Origin: Deltaproteobacteria bacterium
Lineage (GTDB): Bacteria; Desulfobacterota; Desulfobulbia; Desulfobulbales; Desulfobulbaceae
Direction of reading: 5' to 3'
Assembly (NCBI GenBank): GCA_024277485.1
Contig: JAJRVA010000014.1
Span: 1-6,473 of the forward strand
Length of the DNA: 6,473 nucleotides
Under the pieces are notes generated by a model, which was given only the letters and a program-made list of their open reading frames with translations, did not search any database and was not told the origin of the DNA. This document shows, piece by piece, positions 1-5,611 of the stretch. Numbering within the stretch: position 1 is the stretch's first letter; every line of letters starts with the position of its first letter. The position numbers and the translations under genes were made by a program.

Positions 1-272
1 AGTTCCCGTTCGCCCTCCGGCACCACGGCAATGGTGATCACCCCGGGGTCCAGCCGGTGCACCTTGCGGAGCAGATCCTGGCCGCTCTTTCCCGGCAGAA
101 AGAGATCGCTGATCACCAGGCTGACACTACCGCTCTTAAAGATCCTCAACGCCTGTTTCGGACTGTTGCTCTCAACTACAACACACTCGATCTGTTTTCG
201 AAGATATTTGGCAAGTCTGCAACGCTTCTCGTCATCGGCATCAACCAGCAGAATACTCCTCAGATTCTCCAC
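1..272 (-). CDS. Response regulator, N-terminal receiver domain (partial)
   Basis: This is the first 90 codons of a response regulator that leaves the window on the left. Translating the minus strand from GTG at 270-272 gives a CheY-like receiver fold: beta-1 SILLVDADD, a central ISDLFLPGKSG with the expected phosphoacceptor Asp56, and a following VITIAVV strand. The start is GTG because the frame has no ATG between an upstream TAG and the domain, and AAGGGG (278..283) lies 5 nt before this GTG. Another GTG lies two codons upstream, but it overlaps that ribosome site. Two usually conserved positions look changed. The second residue of the acidic pair is Ala12 (VDAD instead of VDDD), and the Thr/Ser at the end of beta-4 appears to be Ala82. 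The conserved Lys lies beyond the edge. The output domain is unseen, so this may be a stand-alone receiver or the front of a larger regulator. It lies on the same strand as the kinase/activator pair, 512 bp beyond it, so it probably has its own promoter. Confidence 0.82.
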   Translation of the reverse strand, partial: MENLRSILLVDADDEKRCRLAKYLRKQIECVVVESNSPKQALRIFKSGSVSLVISDLFLPGKSGQDLLRKVHRLDPGVITIAVVPEGERE

Positions 273-277
273 GCACA

Positions 278-283
278 CCCCTT
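278..283 (-). promoter_or_regulatory. Ribosome binding site fixing the GTG start of the response regulator
   Basis: The minus strand reads AAGGGG followed by TGTGC and GTG. The 5-nt spacing favours the GTG at 270-272 over the GTG at 276-278, which overlaps the site. Confidence 0.5.
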
Positions 284-293
284 CTGTTCGATA

Positions 294-299
294 ATTATA
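294..299 (-). promoter_or_regulatory. Possible sigma-70 -10 box (TATAAT)
   Basis: The minus strand reads a perfect TATAAT about 20 nt before the GTG start of the response regulator. No convincing -35 box is present at 16-18 bp: the hexamer at 17 bp is AGAATA. Transcription from here would leave a leader of only about 15 nt that still contains the ribosome site. It may be a real weak promoter or chance in an AT-rich patch. The sigma-54-like element at 551..566 is the alternative promoter. Confidence 0.3.
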
Positions 300-550
300 T
301 TGGTTCCCGTTGTCATTATTCTCCCGCGGCCGGTCCCATGTTCCCTCTTGCCTCTATTTCCCCCTGATCTCCGCCGGGCAGCATAATTAAGTCAGAGAGC
401 TGAATCCGTGACGGCCTGAGGTGATATTCCATGCAATTTATGGGATTTATTGCGTTATTGTCGAATAAACGCCTTTGCTGGTCTTCACCGCGCCGTTATC
501 GGGCGCGCACGGATTCAGGTTTCTTTTTCTTCCAGACCACCCGGATTCAA

Positions 551-566
551 TACAACAATCGTGCCA
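551..566 (-). promoter_or_regulatory. Candidate sigma-54 (-24/-12) promoter toward the response regulator
   Basis: The minus strand reads TGGCACGATTGTTGTA. Against the sigma-54 consensus TGGCACG-N4-TTGCW, the -24 half is perfect and the spacing is exact. The only mismatch is T for C at the last base of the -12 GC (position 552). A transcript would begin near 540 and reach the response regulator GTG at 272 after a leader of about 270 nt. A sigma-54 activator gene lies next door and a 26-bp dyad lies upstream (745..770). The -12 C is strongly conserved in real promoters, so the mismatch lowers confidence. Confidence 0.45.
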
Positions 567-744
567 TGATGGAACAGAGAAGATAACCGTTTTGATATTA
601 TGGCTGTTTTCGCTCTTTTCAACGGATGAGAAAAAGGGGGGGGACAGGTGGCAATTGGGGTTGATCTTTCTCAACCCAACCATGTGACAGAGATGTATCC
701 CTTTGATGTAAAAAGAAGAAAGGTGGATGGAGAACATGTTGCCC

Positions 745-770
745 GTTTTGGGGAAGAATCTCCCCAAAAC
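745..770. repeat. Perfect 10-bp inverted repeat after the activator gene (hairpin or activator site)
   Basis: GTTTTGGGGA (745..754) and TCCCCAAAAC (761..770) are perfect inverted copies around a 6-nt loop, ending 14 nt past the stop codon of the sigma-54 activator gene. The position suggests a transcription terminator for the kinase/activator operon. However, no U-tract follows the stem on either strand: on the minus strand the T-run comes before the stem and GGGC follows it. An alternative is a protein-binding dyad upstream of the sigma-54-like element at 551..566, about 215 bp from its expected start site. Confidence 0.5.
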
Positions 771-784
771 AACAAAAAATCCGT

Positions 785-2545
785 TCAGGGATTGAGATGA
801 TGTTTTTTTATTTTATTAAACAGGGTCTTCCGATCTATCCCCAGCGCCGTGGCCACCCGGGTCCTTTGCCAGTTATGCTTTTCAAGTGTTTTGACCAGCA
901 CCTTTTTTTCGTACCGGTCAAGGAGTCCGGCCAGGGACAACCTCTCCGGGCCGAGATCAACTTCATCCGGTTCCCTGTCTTCCGGCCGGCCGCTCAGATC
1001 AAGACCGATAAAATCGAGCTTCTTAAGGGTGACCAGTCTGTTTATGGTGTTCTGCAGTTCCCGTACATTACCCGGCCAGCCATAGTCATGAAGAGCTTTT
1101 AAGATCCTGGGGGTGATCGGCGGTATCTTTTCAGGATCATACTGTTTGAGGAAATGCTCGACCAGCAGCGGGATATCTTCCTTGTGCGTCCGCAAGGGCG
1201 GCAGATGAAAAGGGATGACATGCACCCGGTAAAGGAAGTCCGGCCGCATCATGCCCTGCCGGACCGACTCTTTCAGGTCGCGATTGGTTGCGGCGATGAT
1301 TCGAACATCCGGTTTCCTGACTTCGCTGCCGCCGACGGGCGTAAAGCCGCATCCTTCAATGGCTCGCAGGAGTTTCACCTGCATGTTCAAGGGGATCTCG
1401 CCAACCTCGTCGAGGAACAGGGTGCCATTGTCGGCCATATCGAGAAAACCGTACTTGTCCTTGATCGCCCCGGTAAACGCTCCCTTTTTATAACCGAAAA
1501 ACTCGCTTTCAATCAAATTTTCAGGGGTGGCGCCGCAATTCACATAGACAAGCCGCTTGTTCTTCCTGTCGCTGTTCTCGTGGATGGCCTTGGCAACCAG
1601 TTCCTTGCCGGTGCCTGACTCGCCATAAATAATGACGTTGGCATCAGAGGCCGCTGCATTGATTATGGTTTCATACACCTCCTGCATGGGTTTGCTTTTG
1701 CCGAGGATATCGCCGAACCGGTAGCGGTCCGTCAGCGAGGCCCTGAGCCGGATGTTTTCCTTGCGTAAATATTCCTCCCTTTCCTGGAGGTCCAGGAGGG
1801 CCTGTTTCCGTTCGGTAATGTCATATAAAATAATCTGTCTTTCAGCAGCCTGGCCCTCTTTATCGAAAATAGAGGAATAAATGGCATGGTACCACCGGTT
1901 GTCCCTGGGGCTGTGTATCTCCTGTTTAACCGGCTCCCCTGCACAGGAAAGATCGTCAAGCCACCAGACAGGGGGTGTTTCCATGCCGAACAGGACTTCA
2001 TGGCAGTTCTCGCCCATGGCATCCCGGCCGATGAAGTCAACCAGGGCCGGGTTCATGTAGGTGATCCGCCAGTCTTTGTTGCAGGTGAAGATAAAGCCGT
2101 CAAAATTCTCAATAACGGTACGAAGTTTTTTTTCAAGACCCTGCTGATAGATCTTGTTCTCCCTGATGAGCCGCGCCTTCTCAAGGGCCTGGTCAACCGC
2201 ATGCTGAATGATCACCATACTTTCAATCGGCTTGGTTTGATAATTCCAGGCGCCCAGACGGAGGGCCTGGATGACGTCGGCCACTTCCCCTTCGCCTGAA
2301 ATGACAATTACCGGGATCTCCGGTGATTCCCTGACAATGACCTCCAGGACCTCCAGGCCGTCCTTCTTGGGCATCTTGAGATCAACCAGCACAATATCAG
2401 GTTTCTGTTCCCGGTAGACACGCAGACCCTCATCGCCGTCTTCGGCCTTTAATACAAAAAAACCGCGTTTTTCAAAAAAAACGCCGAACAGTACCAGCAG
2501 ATAAGGGTCATCATCAATGCACAGCAGACGTGTTTGTTTCTTCAT
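785..2545 (-). CDS. NtrC-family sigma-54-dependent response regulator (REC-PAS-AAA+-Fis HTH)
   Basis: A 586-residue cytoplasmic transcription activator that, by family, hydrolyses ATP to remodel the closed sigma-54 RNA polymerase complex. Domains in order: receiver 5-122 with acidic pocket D11/D12, phosphoacceptor D55 (LVDLKMP), S83 and K105; PAS about 140-248 ending in a YDITERKQ tail; a short helical linker; AAA+ domain about 276-505; Fis-type helix-turn-helix 545-582. All catalytic signatures are present: Walker A GESGTGKE 308-315, the sigma-54-contacting GAFTGA loop 355-360, Walker B TLFLDE 375-380, sensor I ATNRDL, the FLYR arginine region 437-440 and VRELQN of sensor II. The ATG at 2543-2545 is preceded by AGGA with 7-nt spacing. 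It follows the hybrid kinase by 69 bp on the same strand and is its likely partner. The extra PAS between receiver and AAA+ is unusual for the NtrC core, and its ligand is unknown. The PAS starts a Cys motif (C181) whose later Cys positions are Pro and Trp. Targets are not shown, but two sigma-54-like promoters flank the pair. Confidence 0.95.
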   Translation of the reverse strand: MKKQTRLLCIDDDPYLLVLFGVFFEKRGFFVLKAEDGDEGLRVYREQKPDIVLVDLKMPKKDGLEVLEVIVRESPEIPVIVISGEGEVADVIQALRLGAWNYQTKPIESMVIIQHAVDQALEKARLIRENKIYQQGLEKKLRTVIENFDGFIFTCNKDWRITYMNPALVDFIGRDAMGENCHEVLFGMETPPVWWLDDLSCAGEPVKQEIHSPRDNRWYHAIYSSIFDKEGQAAERQIILYDITERKQALLDLQEREEYLRKENIRLRASLTDRYRFGDILGKSKPMQEVYETIINAAASDANVIIYGESGTGKELVAKAIHENSDRKNKRLVYVNCGATPENLIESEFFGYKKGAFTGAIKDKYGFLDMADNGTLFLDEVGEIPLNMQVKLLRAIEGCGFTPVGGSEVRKPDVRIIAATNRDLKESVRQGMMRPDFLYRVHVIPFHLPPLRTHKEDIPLLVEHFLKQYDPEKIPPITPRILKALHDYGWPGNVRELQNTINRLVTLKKLDFIGLDLSGRPEDREPDEVDLGPERLSLAGLLDRYEKKVLVKTLEKHNWQRTRVATALGIDRKTLFNKIKKHHLNP

Positions 2546-2614
2546 CCTGTTGTCCTGGCCGGGGCCTTTCCTTCTGTTCCGGGAAAACCGTTCATGATAA
2601 ATGATGGTAAGCGA

Positions 2615-4690
2615 TTACGGATCCTGCTGTTCCCGTTTATCAAGCGCCCGGCGGACGGTTTCGGCAATCTGCCGGTTACCGTAAGGCTTCATGATAAATT
2701 CCCGGATACCCGCTGCCATTGCCTTTTCGTTATCAATCAGTCCGCTGTATCCGGTACAGAGGATGACCGGGATGTCCGGCCTGATCTCCATGAACTTGCG
2801 CGCCAACACCATGCCGGTCATGTTCGGCATGGTCATATCAGTGATGACCAGGTCAAAAATTTCCGGTTGCGCCTGGAACACCTCCAGCCCCTCGACGCTG
2901 CTGGTGCAGACAGTAACCTTGTAACCGAGTCCCCCCAGCATCTGCCGGGTCAGGCGGACAATATATTCTTCGTCGTCAATAATCAGGATATGTTCGTCAC
3001 CCCCTGGGACCGGCGGCGTGGCTCCAGTCGCCGTGGCAGCGGCGCCGGGGTCGATGCAGGGCAGATAAACACGGAAGGTGGTCCCCTGGCCGGGCTCACT
3101 GTCAACCATGATATGTCCCCCATGTTTTTTAACAATTCCATGGACCACGGAAAGGCCCAGCCCGGCGCCCTTGTCCTGGTCCTTGCGGGACAGGATAAAG
3201 TATGGTTCAAAGATCCTCTCCCGCGCCGCACGGTCCATGCCGCAGCCGTTATCGCTTACTGTCAGTTCCATGTATGAACCGGGCGGCAGCTCCGGGCTGT
3301 CGGCCGAACCGCCGGAACTGATTTCCACGGCAGCCAGCGACACCGCCAACCGGCCGCCCTTTTTGCGCATGGCCTGATAGGCATGGGTACAGAGGTTCAT
3401 TATCAACTGGTGCATCTGGGCGATGTCGGCCAGAACTATCCCGGATTTCGGGTCAATGTTCCGGCGGACCTCAATGGTCGCCGGGATCGAGGCGCGCAGC
3501 AACTTAAGGGCCTCGTTGACAACGAGGTGGAGTTGCAGGGGCTTGGGTTCCCGGCCCCCCTGACGGCTGAAGGTGAGTATCTGCCTGACCAGGTCCTTGG
3601 CCCGCCCGGCGGCCGCGAGAATCTCATTAAGCCTGTAATAGGTTTTGCTGTCCACCGGCAGCTCCGCCATGATCATTTCAGTATAGCCGAAAATCGGGGA
3701 AAGCACGTTGTTGAAATCATGGGCAATGCCGCCGGCCAGGGTGCCGATGGCCTCCATCTTCCAGGCCTGTTGGAGTTGCAGTTCGAGTTGTGTCCTTTCT
3801 TCTTCAACCCGCTTGCGCCGGCTGATGTCCTTTACGATTCCATCATAGGACAGGAGCCTGCCGTGGGGATCATAATTAGGCACAAAGGCATTGCTTACCC
3901 AGCGCATCTCCCCATCCTTCCGGATGATCCGGTGTTCAATTTCCCTGACATCCTGCCCTTGACGCACCCGCGCCATCTGCTCCTGAACGGTTGCCCGATC
4001 CTCTTCAACAACCATCATTAACCATAGATGGGGATCAGCGGCAAAGTCCTCGGGCGAATAACCGGTCACCGCAACACTTGCGGAATTATGAAGTGTTTTC
4101 ACCGGGCAGCCGTTCTCAATCTGAACGGTGTAAACATAGTCTGTCACCGCCTCGATGATGCGCTGGTACCGTTCCCGGCTTTCCTGCAGCTCCGCCCGGG
4201 TAAGCCTGGACTCCGTGAAATCCAGGCAGGACTCAATGATCTGAACAACATTCCCCTGATCACCAAAGACCGGGTAGCCGTGGATCTCAACATTTCGCAC
4301 CCGCCCGTCACAGTCATGGTGGATATGTTCAACCGTCACCGGTCTCCTGGTTTTCTTTATTTCCTCAACCGGACAGGGGTGTTCACCCTTGCAGGGTTCT
4401 TCCAGGCCGTGGGTAAGGGCGTAGCAGGTAGGGTGGCCGGACAGGTCGCCGAAGTTCGCCGCGGAATTGGCCAGAACAACCTCATGGCTCTGCGCGTCAA
4501 TGACGTAGAAAGGATGGGGCAGGGCCTCAATGGCAGTGCGCAGAAAATCCCGTTGCCGCCGGAGTTGCTCTTCAGCCTCCTGCCGGGCCTCCTCCAGTCG
4601 GGCCTGGTAGCTCCTTGCAACCGCCTCCTTCCCCTGTCTGAACTTGTCAACCTCTGCCTGCAACTCTTCATAGGTCGGCGCAATGGTCAC
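2615..4690 (-). CDS. PAS-PAS hybrid sensor histidine kinase with C-terminal receiver
   Basis: A soluble hybrid histidine kinase of 691 residues counted from GTG at 4688-4690. No signal peptide or membrane segment is visible, so it should sense a cytoplasmic signal. Layout: heptad-rich charged helix about 8-55; PAS1 52-162 with a Cys insert (C89, C100, C106); PAS2 173-293 with a DISRRKR tail; HisKA with phosphoacceptor His324 (GGIAHDFNN); ATPase domain with N-box at 432-438, G1 DNGCGM from 480, F-box IFEPYF 493-498 and G2 GAGLGL 508-513; then a linker and a receiver with D572/D573, phosphoacceptor D618 (ITDMTMP), T646 and K668. The N-box reads NLCTHAYQAM: the Asn that normally coordinates Mg-ATP is His436 (codon CAT at 3383-3385), while the other boxes look intact. 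The start could also be GTG at 4697-4699, three codons upstream, but GAGGTGA (4696..4702) fits the inner GTG better. It is first in an operon with the sigma-54 activator, its probable phosphotransfer target. The attached receiver may act as a phosphate sink or regulator, since no Hpt domain is seen. Confidence 0.93.
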   Translation of the reverse strand: MTIAPTYEELQAEVDKFRQGKEAVARSYQARLEEARQEAEEQLRRQRDFLRTAIEALPHPFYVIDAQSHEVVLANSAANFGDLSGHPTCYALTHGLEEPCKGEHPCPVEEIKKTRRPVTVEHIHHDCDGRVRNVEIHGYPVFGDQGNVVQIIESCLDFTESRLTRAELQESRERYQRIIEAVTDYVYTVQIENGCPVKTLHNSASVAVTGYSPEDFAADPHLWLMMVVEEDRATVQEQMARVRQGQDVREIEHRIIRKDGEMRWVSNAFVPNYDPHGRLLSYDGIVKDISRRKRVEEERTQLELQLQQAWKMEAIGTLAGGIAHDFNNVLSPIFGYTEMIMAELPVDSKTYYRLNEILAAAGRAKDLVRQILTFSRQGGREPKPLQLHLVVNEALKLLRASIPATIEVRRNIDPKSGIVLADIAQMHQLIMNLCTHAYQAMRKKGGRLAVSLAAVEISSGGSADSPELPPGSYMELTVSDNGCGMDRAARERIFEPYFILSRKDQDKGAGLGLSVVHGIVKKHGGHIMVDSEPGQGTTFRVYLPCIDPGAAATATGATPPVPGGDEHILIIDDEEYIVRLTRQMLGGLGYKVTVCTSSVEGLEVFQAQPEIFDLVITDMTMPNMTGMVLARKFMEIRPDIPVILCTGYSGLIDNEKAMAAGIREFIMKPYGNRQIAETVRRALDKREQQDP

Positions 4691-4695
4691 CTGGG

Positions 4696-4702
4696 TCACC
4701 TC
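4696..4702 (-). promoter_or_regulatory. Strong ribosome binding site choosing the inner GTG of the kinase
   Basis: The minus strand reads GAGGTGA, a seven-base match to the anti-Shine-Dalgarno, 5 nt before GTG at 4688-4690. It overlaps the alternative GTG at 4697-4699, which has only a weak GAAG upstream. The inner start removes three residues from the longest frame. Confidence 0.55.
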
Positions 4703-4799
4703 TATTTCTTCAAACAGAAAAAAGCCGCCCGCATCGCAGGGTCACCAGTGCCGGAGATGCGCGTGTCTTATCTGTCCGTATGTCTGTCAATCGTCCGAG

Positions 4800-4815
4800 G
4801 TTATCGATCGATAAC
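4800..4815. repeat. 16-bp perfect palindrome upstream of the kinase gene
   Basis: GTTATCGATCGATAAC is its own reverse complement. It sits about 110 bp before the kinase start and 9 bp upstream, in the minus direction, of a TTGACA hexamer (4785..4790). That is a plausible operator position for a dimeric regulator of the kinase operon. No regulator is identified from the sequence. Confidence 0.45.
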
Positions 4816-4911
4816 AAGACTAACCAGCATGGCTGGACCATATTTGCCCGGCCACAACGAAACAATGCAAGACGTCACTCCGGCATGGCAAGGCCGGCGC
4901 CTGGTGACGAC

Positions 4912-5038
4912 TTTCATATAAATTCCCTGCCGGTGAAAGCTTACCACCAATCGATTTTCTTAAAAGGTTCTTCTTTGCCTTTTTAAAAGCCCACCATGAC
5001 TACCCTAATAATCATGGGAAGACCAGCCTTATATGAAA
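4912..5038. repeat. 127-bp segment bounded by a perfect 10-bp inverted repeat
   Basis: TTTCATATAA (4912..4921) and TTATATGAAA (5029..5038) are exact reverse complements. Between them lies a second dyad, CCATGA (4994..4999) with TCATGG (5012..5017), and a weaker AAAAGG/CCTTTT pair (4962..4967 and 4978..4983). The nested symmetry could be a structured RNA element, a pair of protein sites or a degenerate miniature element. I see no target-site duplication and no coding content. Confidence 0.35.
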
Positions 5039-5061
5039 ATCGCCGCAAAACGGCGGCCCGG

Positions 5062-5087
5062 CCGGAATCACGCCCCGGAATCACGCC
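5062..5087. repeat. Perfect 13-bp tandem duplication
   Basis: CCGGAATCACGCC occurs twice head to tail (5062..5074 and 5075..5087). It lies in non-coding sequence just after the CGCCG/CGGCG hairpin (5041..5055). Replication slippage is the simplest origin, but paired binding sites are possible. Confidence 0.6.
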
Positions 5088-5242
5088 TTTGATTATTCCG
5101 TGAACCGCGGCCAAGGGGACTTCCCGGACAGGCCCGCGGCCGTCTCTATATAACCACTCGCCAGGCGGCGCAAAGAAGACCGGCAAAGGCCTTTATCCAA
5201 CGATCAGATACAGTTATCAGCGCCGGGGTGTCAAAGAACCGG

Positions 5243-5268
5243 GCCAGGGTCAGATATCTGACCCTGGC
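5243..5268. promoter_or_regulatory. 26-bp perfect palindrome, candidate upstream activator site
   Basis: The half-site GCCAGGGTCAGAT (5243..5255) is followed immediately by its exact reverse complement (5256..5268). The centre lies about 163 bp upstream of the start expected for the sigma-54 promoter at 5393..5407, within the range where NtrC-type activators bind and loop to the polymerase. A one-mismatch IHF-like sequence (5325..5337, minus strand) lies between them. The adjacent kinase/activator operon supplies a Fis-type HTH protein that could bind here. The assignment is inference. The palindrome could also form a hairpin if transcribed, but no T-run follows. Confidence 0.5.
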
Positions 5269-5282
5269 GGAAAATTGCCGCA

Positions 5283-5370
5283 CCCCCTGTTTCCGGACCA
5301 GCGCCGGCCGGGCTCCGTAAACCGTATCCACCTGATATCCTGACAGAAACGGCCGCCCGAAAACAGGGGG
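5283..5370. repeat. Spaced 10-bp inverted repeat upstream of the sigma-54 promoter
   Basis: CCCCCTGTTT (5283..5292) and AAACAGGGGG (5361..5370) are exact reverse complements separated by 68 bp. Both arms lie between the 26-bp palindrome and the -24 box. They could be two sites for one regulator or arms of a DNA or RNA stem. Confidence 0.4.
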
Positions 5371-5392
5371 CCGGGGACCGGCCTGGCCTGGT

Positions 5393-5407
5393 TGGCATTA
5401 AAATTGC
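5393..5407 (+). promoter_or_regulatory. Candidate sigma-54 (-24/-12) promoter for cheW and the chemoreceptor
   Basis: The sequence TGGCATTAAAATTGC has the -24 GG (5394, 5395) and -12 GC (5406, 5407) at exactly the required spacing, with full TGGCA and TTGC cores. Only bases 6-7 of the -24 element differ from TGGCACG. Transcription would start near 5419, leaving a leader of about 190 nt before cheW. A perfect palindrome upstream and a sigma-54 activator gene in the same window support it. Confidence 0.6.
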
Positions 5408-5473
5408 GATCATTATTTTTTTAAACTCGATCAATGCCATCAACTTCAAAAAAATTCAACCCCCGATGCACCC

Positions 5474-5495
5474 TTGTTTCCCGGTAAAGAAACAA
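5474..5495 (+). other. Small hairpin in the predicted cheW leader
   Basis: TTGTTTC (5474..5480) and GAAACAA (5489..5495) pair around an 8-nt loop. The stem is AT-rich and no U-tract follows. It matches no riboswitch class I can recognise. Confidence 0.25.
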
Positions 5496-5611
5496 CCGGC
5501 CGCCACCGAAGAGAAGAAAAAGTTGCGAGCTTACGGTTTACCAGCGCCCCGGACTGGGGAACGGACCGGAAGAATCGGGCCCACATTTTCTGTAAAAAGG
5601 AGGCAGAGTGA

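Larger units (their letters stand above)
273..784. other. Intergenic region between response regulator and sigma-54 activator gene
   Basis: I see no convincing gene in this 512-bp stretch. The open frames on either strand lack good ribosome sites and do not resemble a protein family. It holds the candidate promoters for the response regulator (TATAAT at 294..299 and a sigma-54-like element at 551..566), a small GC-rich hairpin (CGCGCC at 489..494 with GGCGCG at 502..507), a run of eight G (636..643) and a 26-bp dyad close to the end of the activator gene (745..770). Confidence 0.6.
4703..5611. other. Large divergent intergenic region between kinase operon and cheW
   Basis: I see no gene I can support across about 0.9 kb. 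The open frames of 60-72 codons on both strands lack ribosome sites and protein-like composition. The stretch is unusually rich in symmetry: a 16-bp palindrome (4800..4815), a 10-bp inverted pair enclosing a smaller dyad (4912..5038), a GC-rich hairpin CGCCG/CGGCG (5041..5055), a 13-bp tandem duplication (5062..5087), a 26-bp palindrome (5243..5268), a spaced 10-bp inverted repeat (5283..5370) and a sigma-54 promoter (5393..5407). It must carry the promoters for both diverging transcripts. No good sigma-70 pair was found for the kinase: a perfect TTGACA lies at 4785..4790 on the minus strand, but no -10 box follows at proper spacing. Confidence 0.6.

Noticed and set aside
636..643. Run of eight G as a phase-variation tract
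   Set aside because: It lies outside any supported gene or promoter spacer, so slippage would have no evident effect.
649..664. TGGCAATTGGGGTTGA as a plus-strand sigma-54 promoter
   Set aside because: Spacing is one base too long, the -12 dinucleotide is GA, and no downstream plus-strand gene exists.
447..767. Minus-strand open frame of 106 codons in the left gap
   Set aside because: No ribosome site, no recognisable domain, odd composition, and it overlaps the sigma-54-like element and the 26-bp dyad.
2545..2596. Tiny frame MNGFPGTEG... whose TGA overlaps the activator ATG (possible translational coupling)
   Set aside because: There is no ribosome site before its ATG, and the activator has its own AGGA at good spacing.
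2534..4921. Long plus-strand open frames (2534..3277, 3383..4021, 4028..4921) opposite the kinase
   Set aside because: They are antisense to a clear kinase gene with intact motifs, have no family resemblance and have no matching ribosome sites. Long antisense frames are expected in GC-rich coding sequence.
5041..5055. CGCCG/CGGCG hairpin followed by ATTTTC on the minus strand as an intrinsic terminator
   Set aside because: The stem is only 5 bp, the T-tract is short and no minus-strand gene precedes it.
5265..5279. TGGCGGAAAATTGC beside the palindrome, resembling another sigma-54 box
   Set aside because: The GG-to-GC spacing is one base short, which is generally not tolerated. The element at 5393..5407 has the correct spacing.
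4983..5449. Overlapping minus-strand frames of 61-72 codons in the large gap
   Set aside because: They overlap each other in different frames, contain the palindrome and promoter elements, and show no protein-like pattern or ribosome sites.
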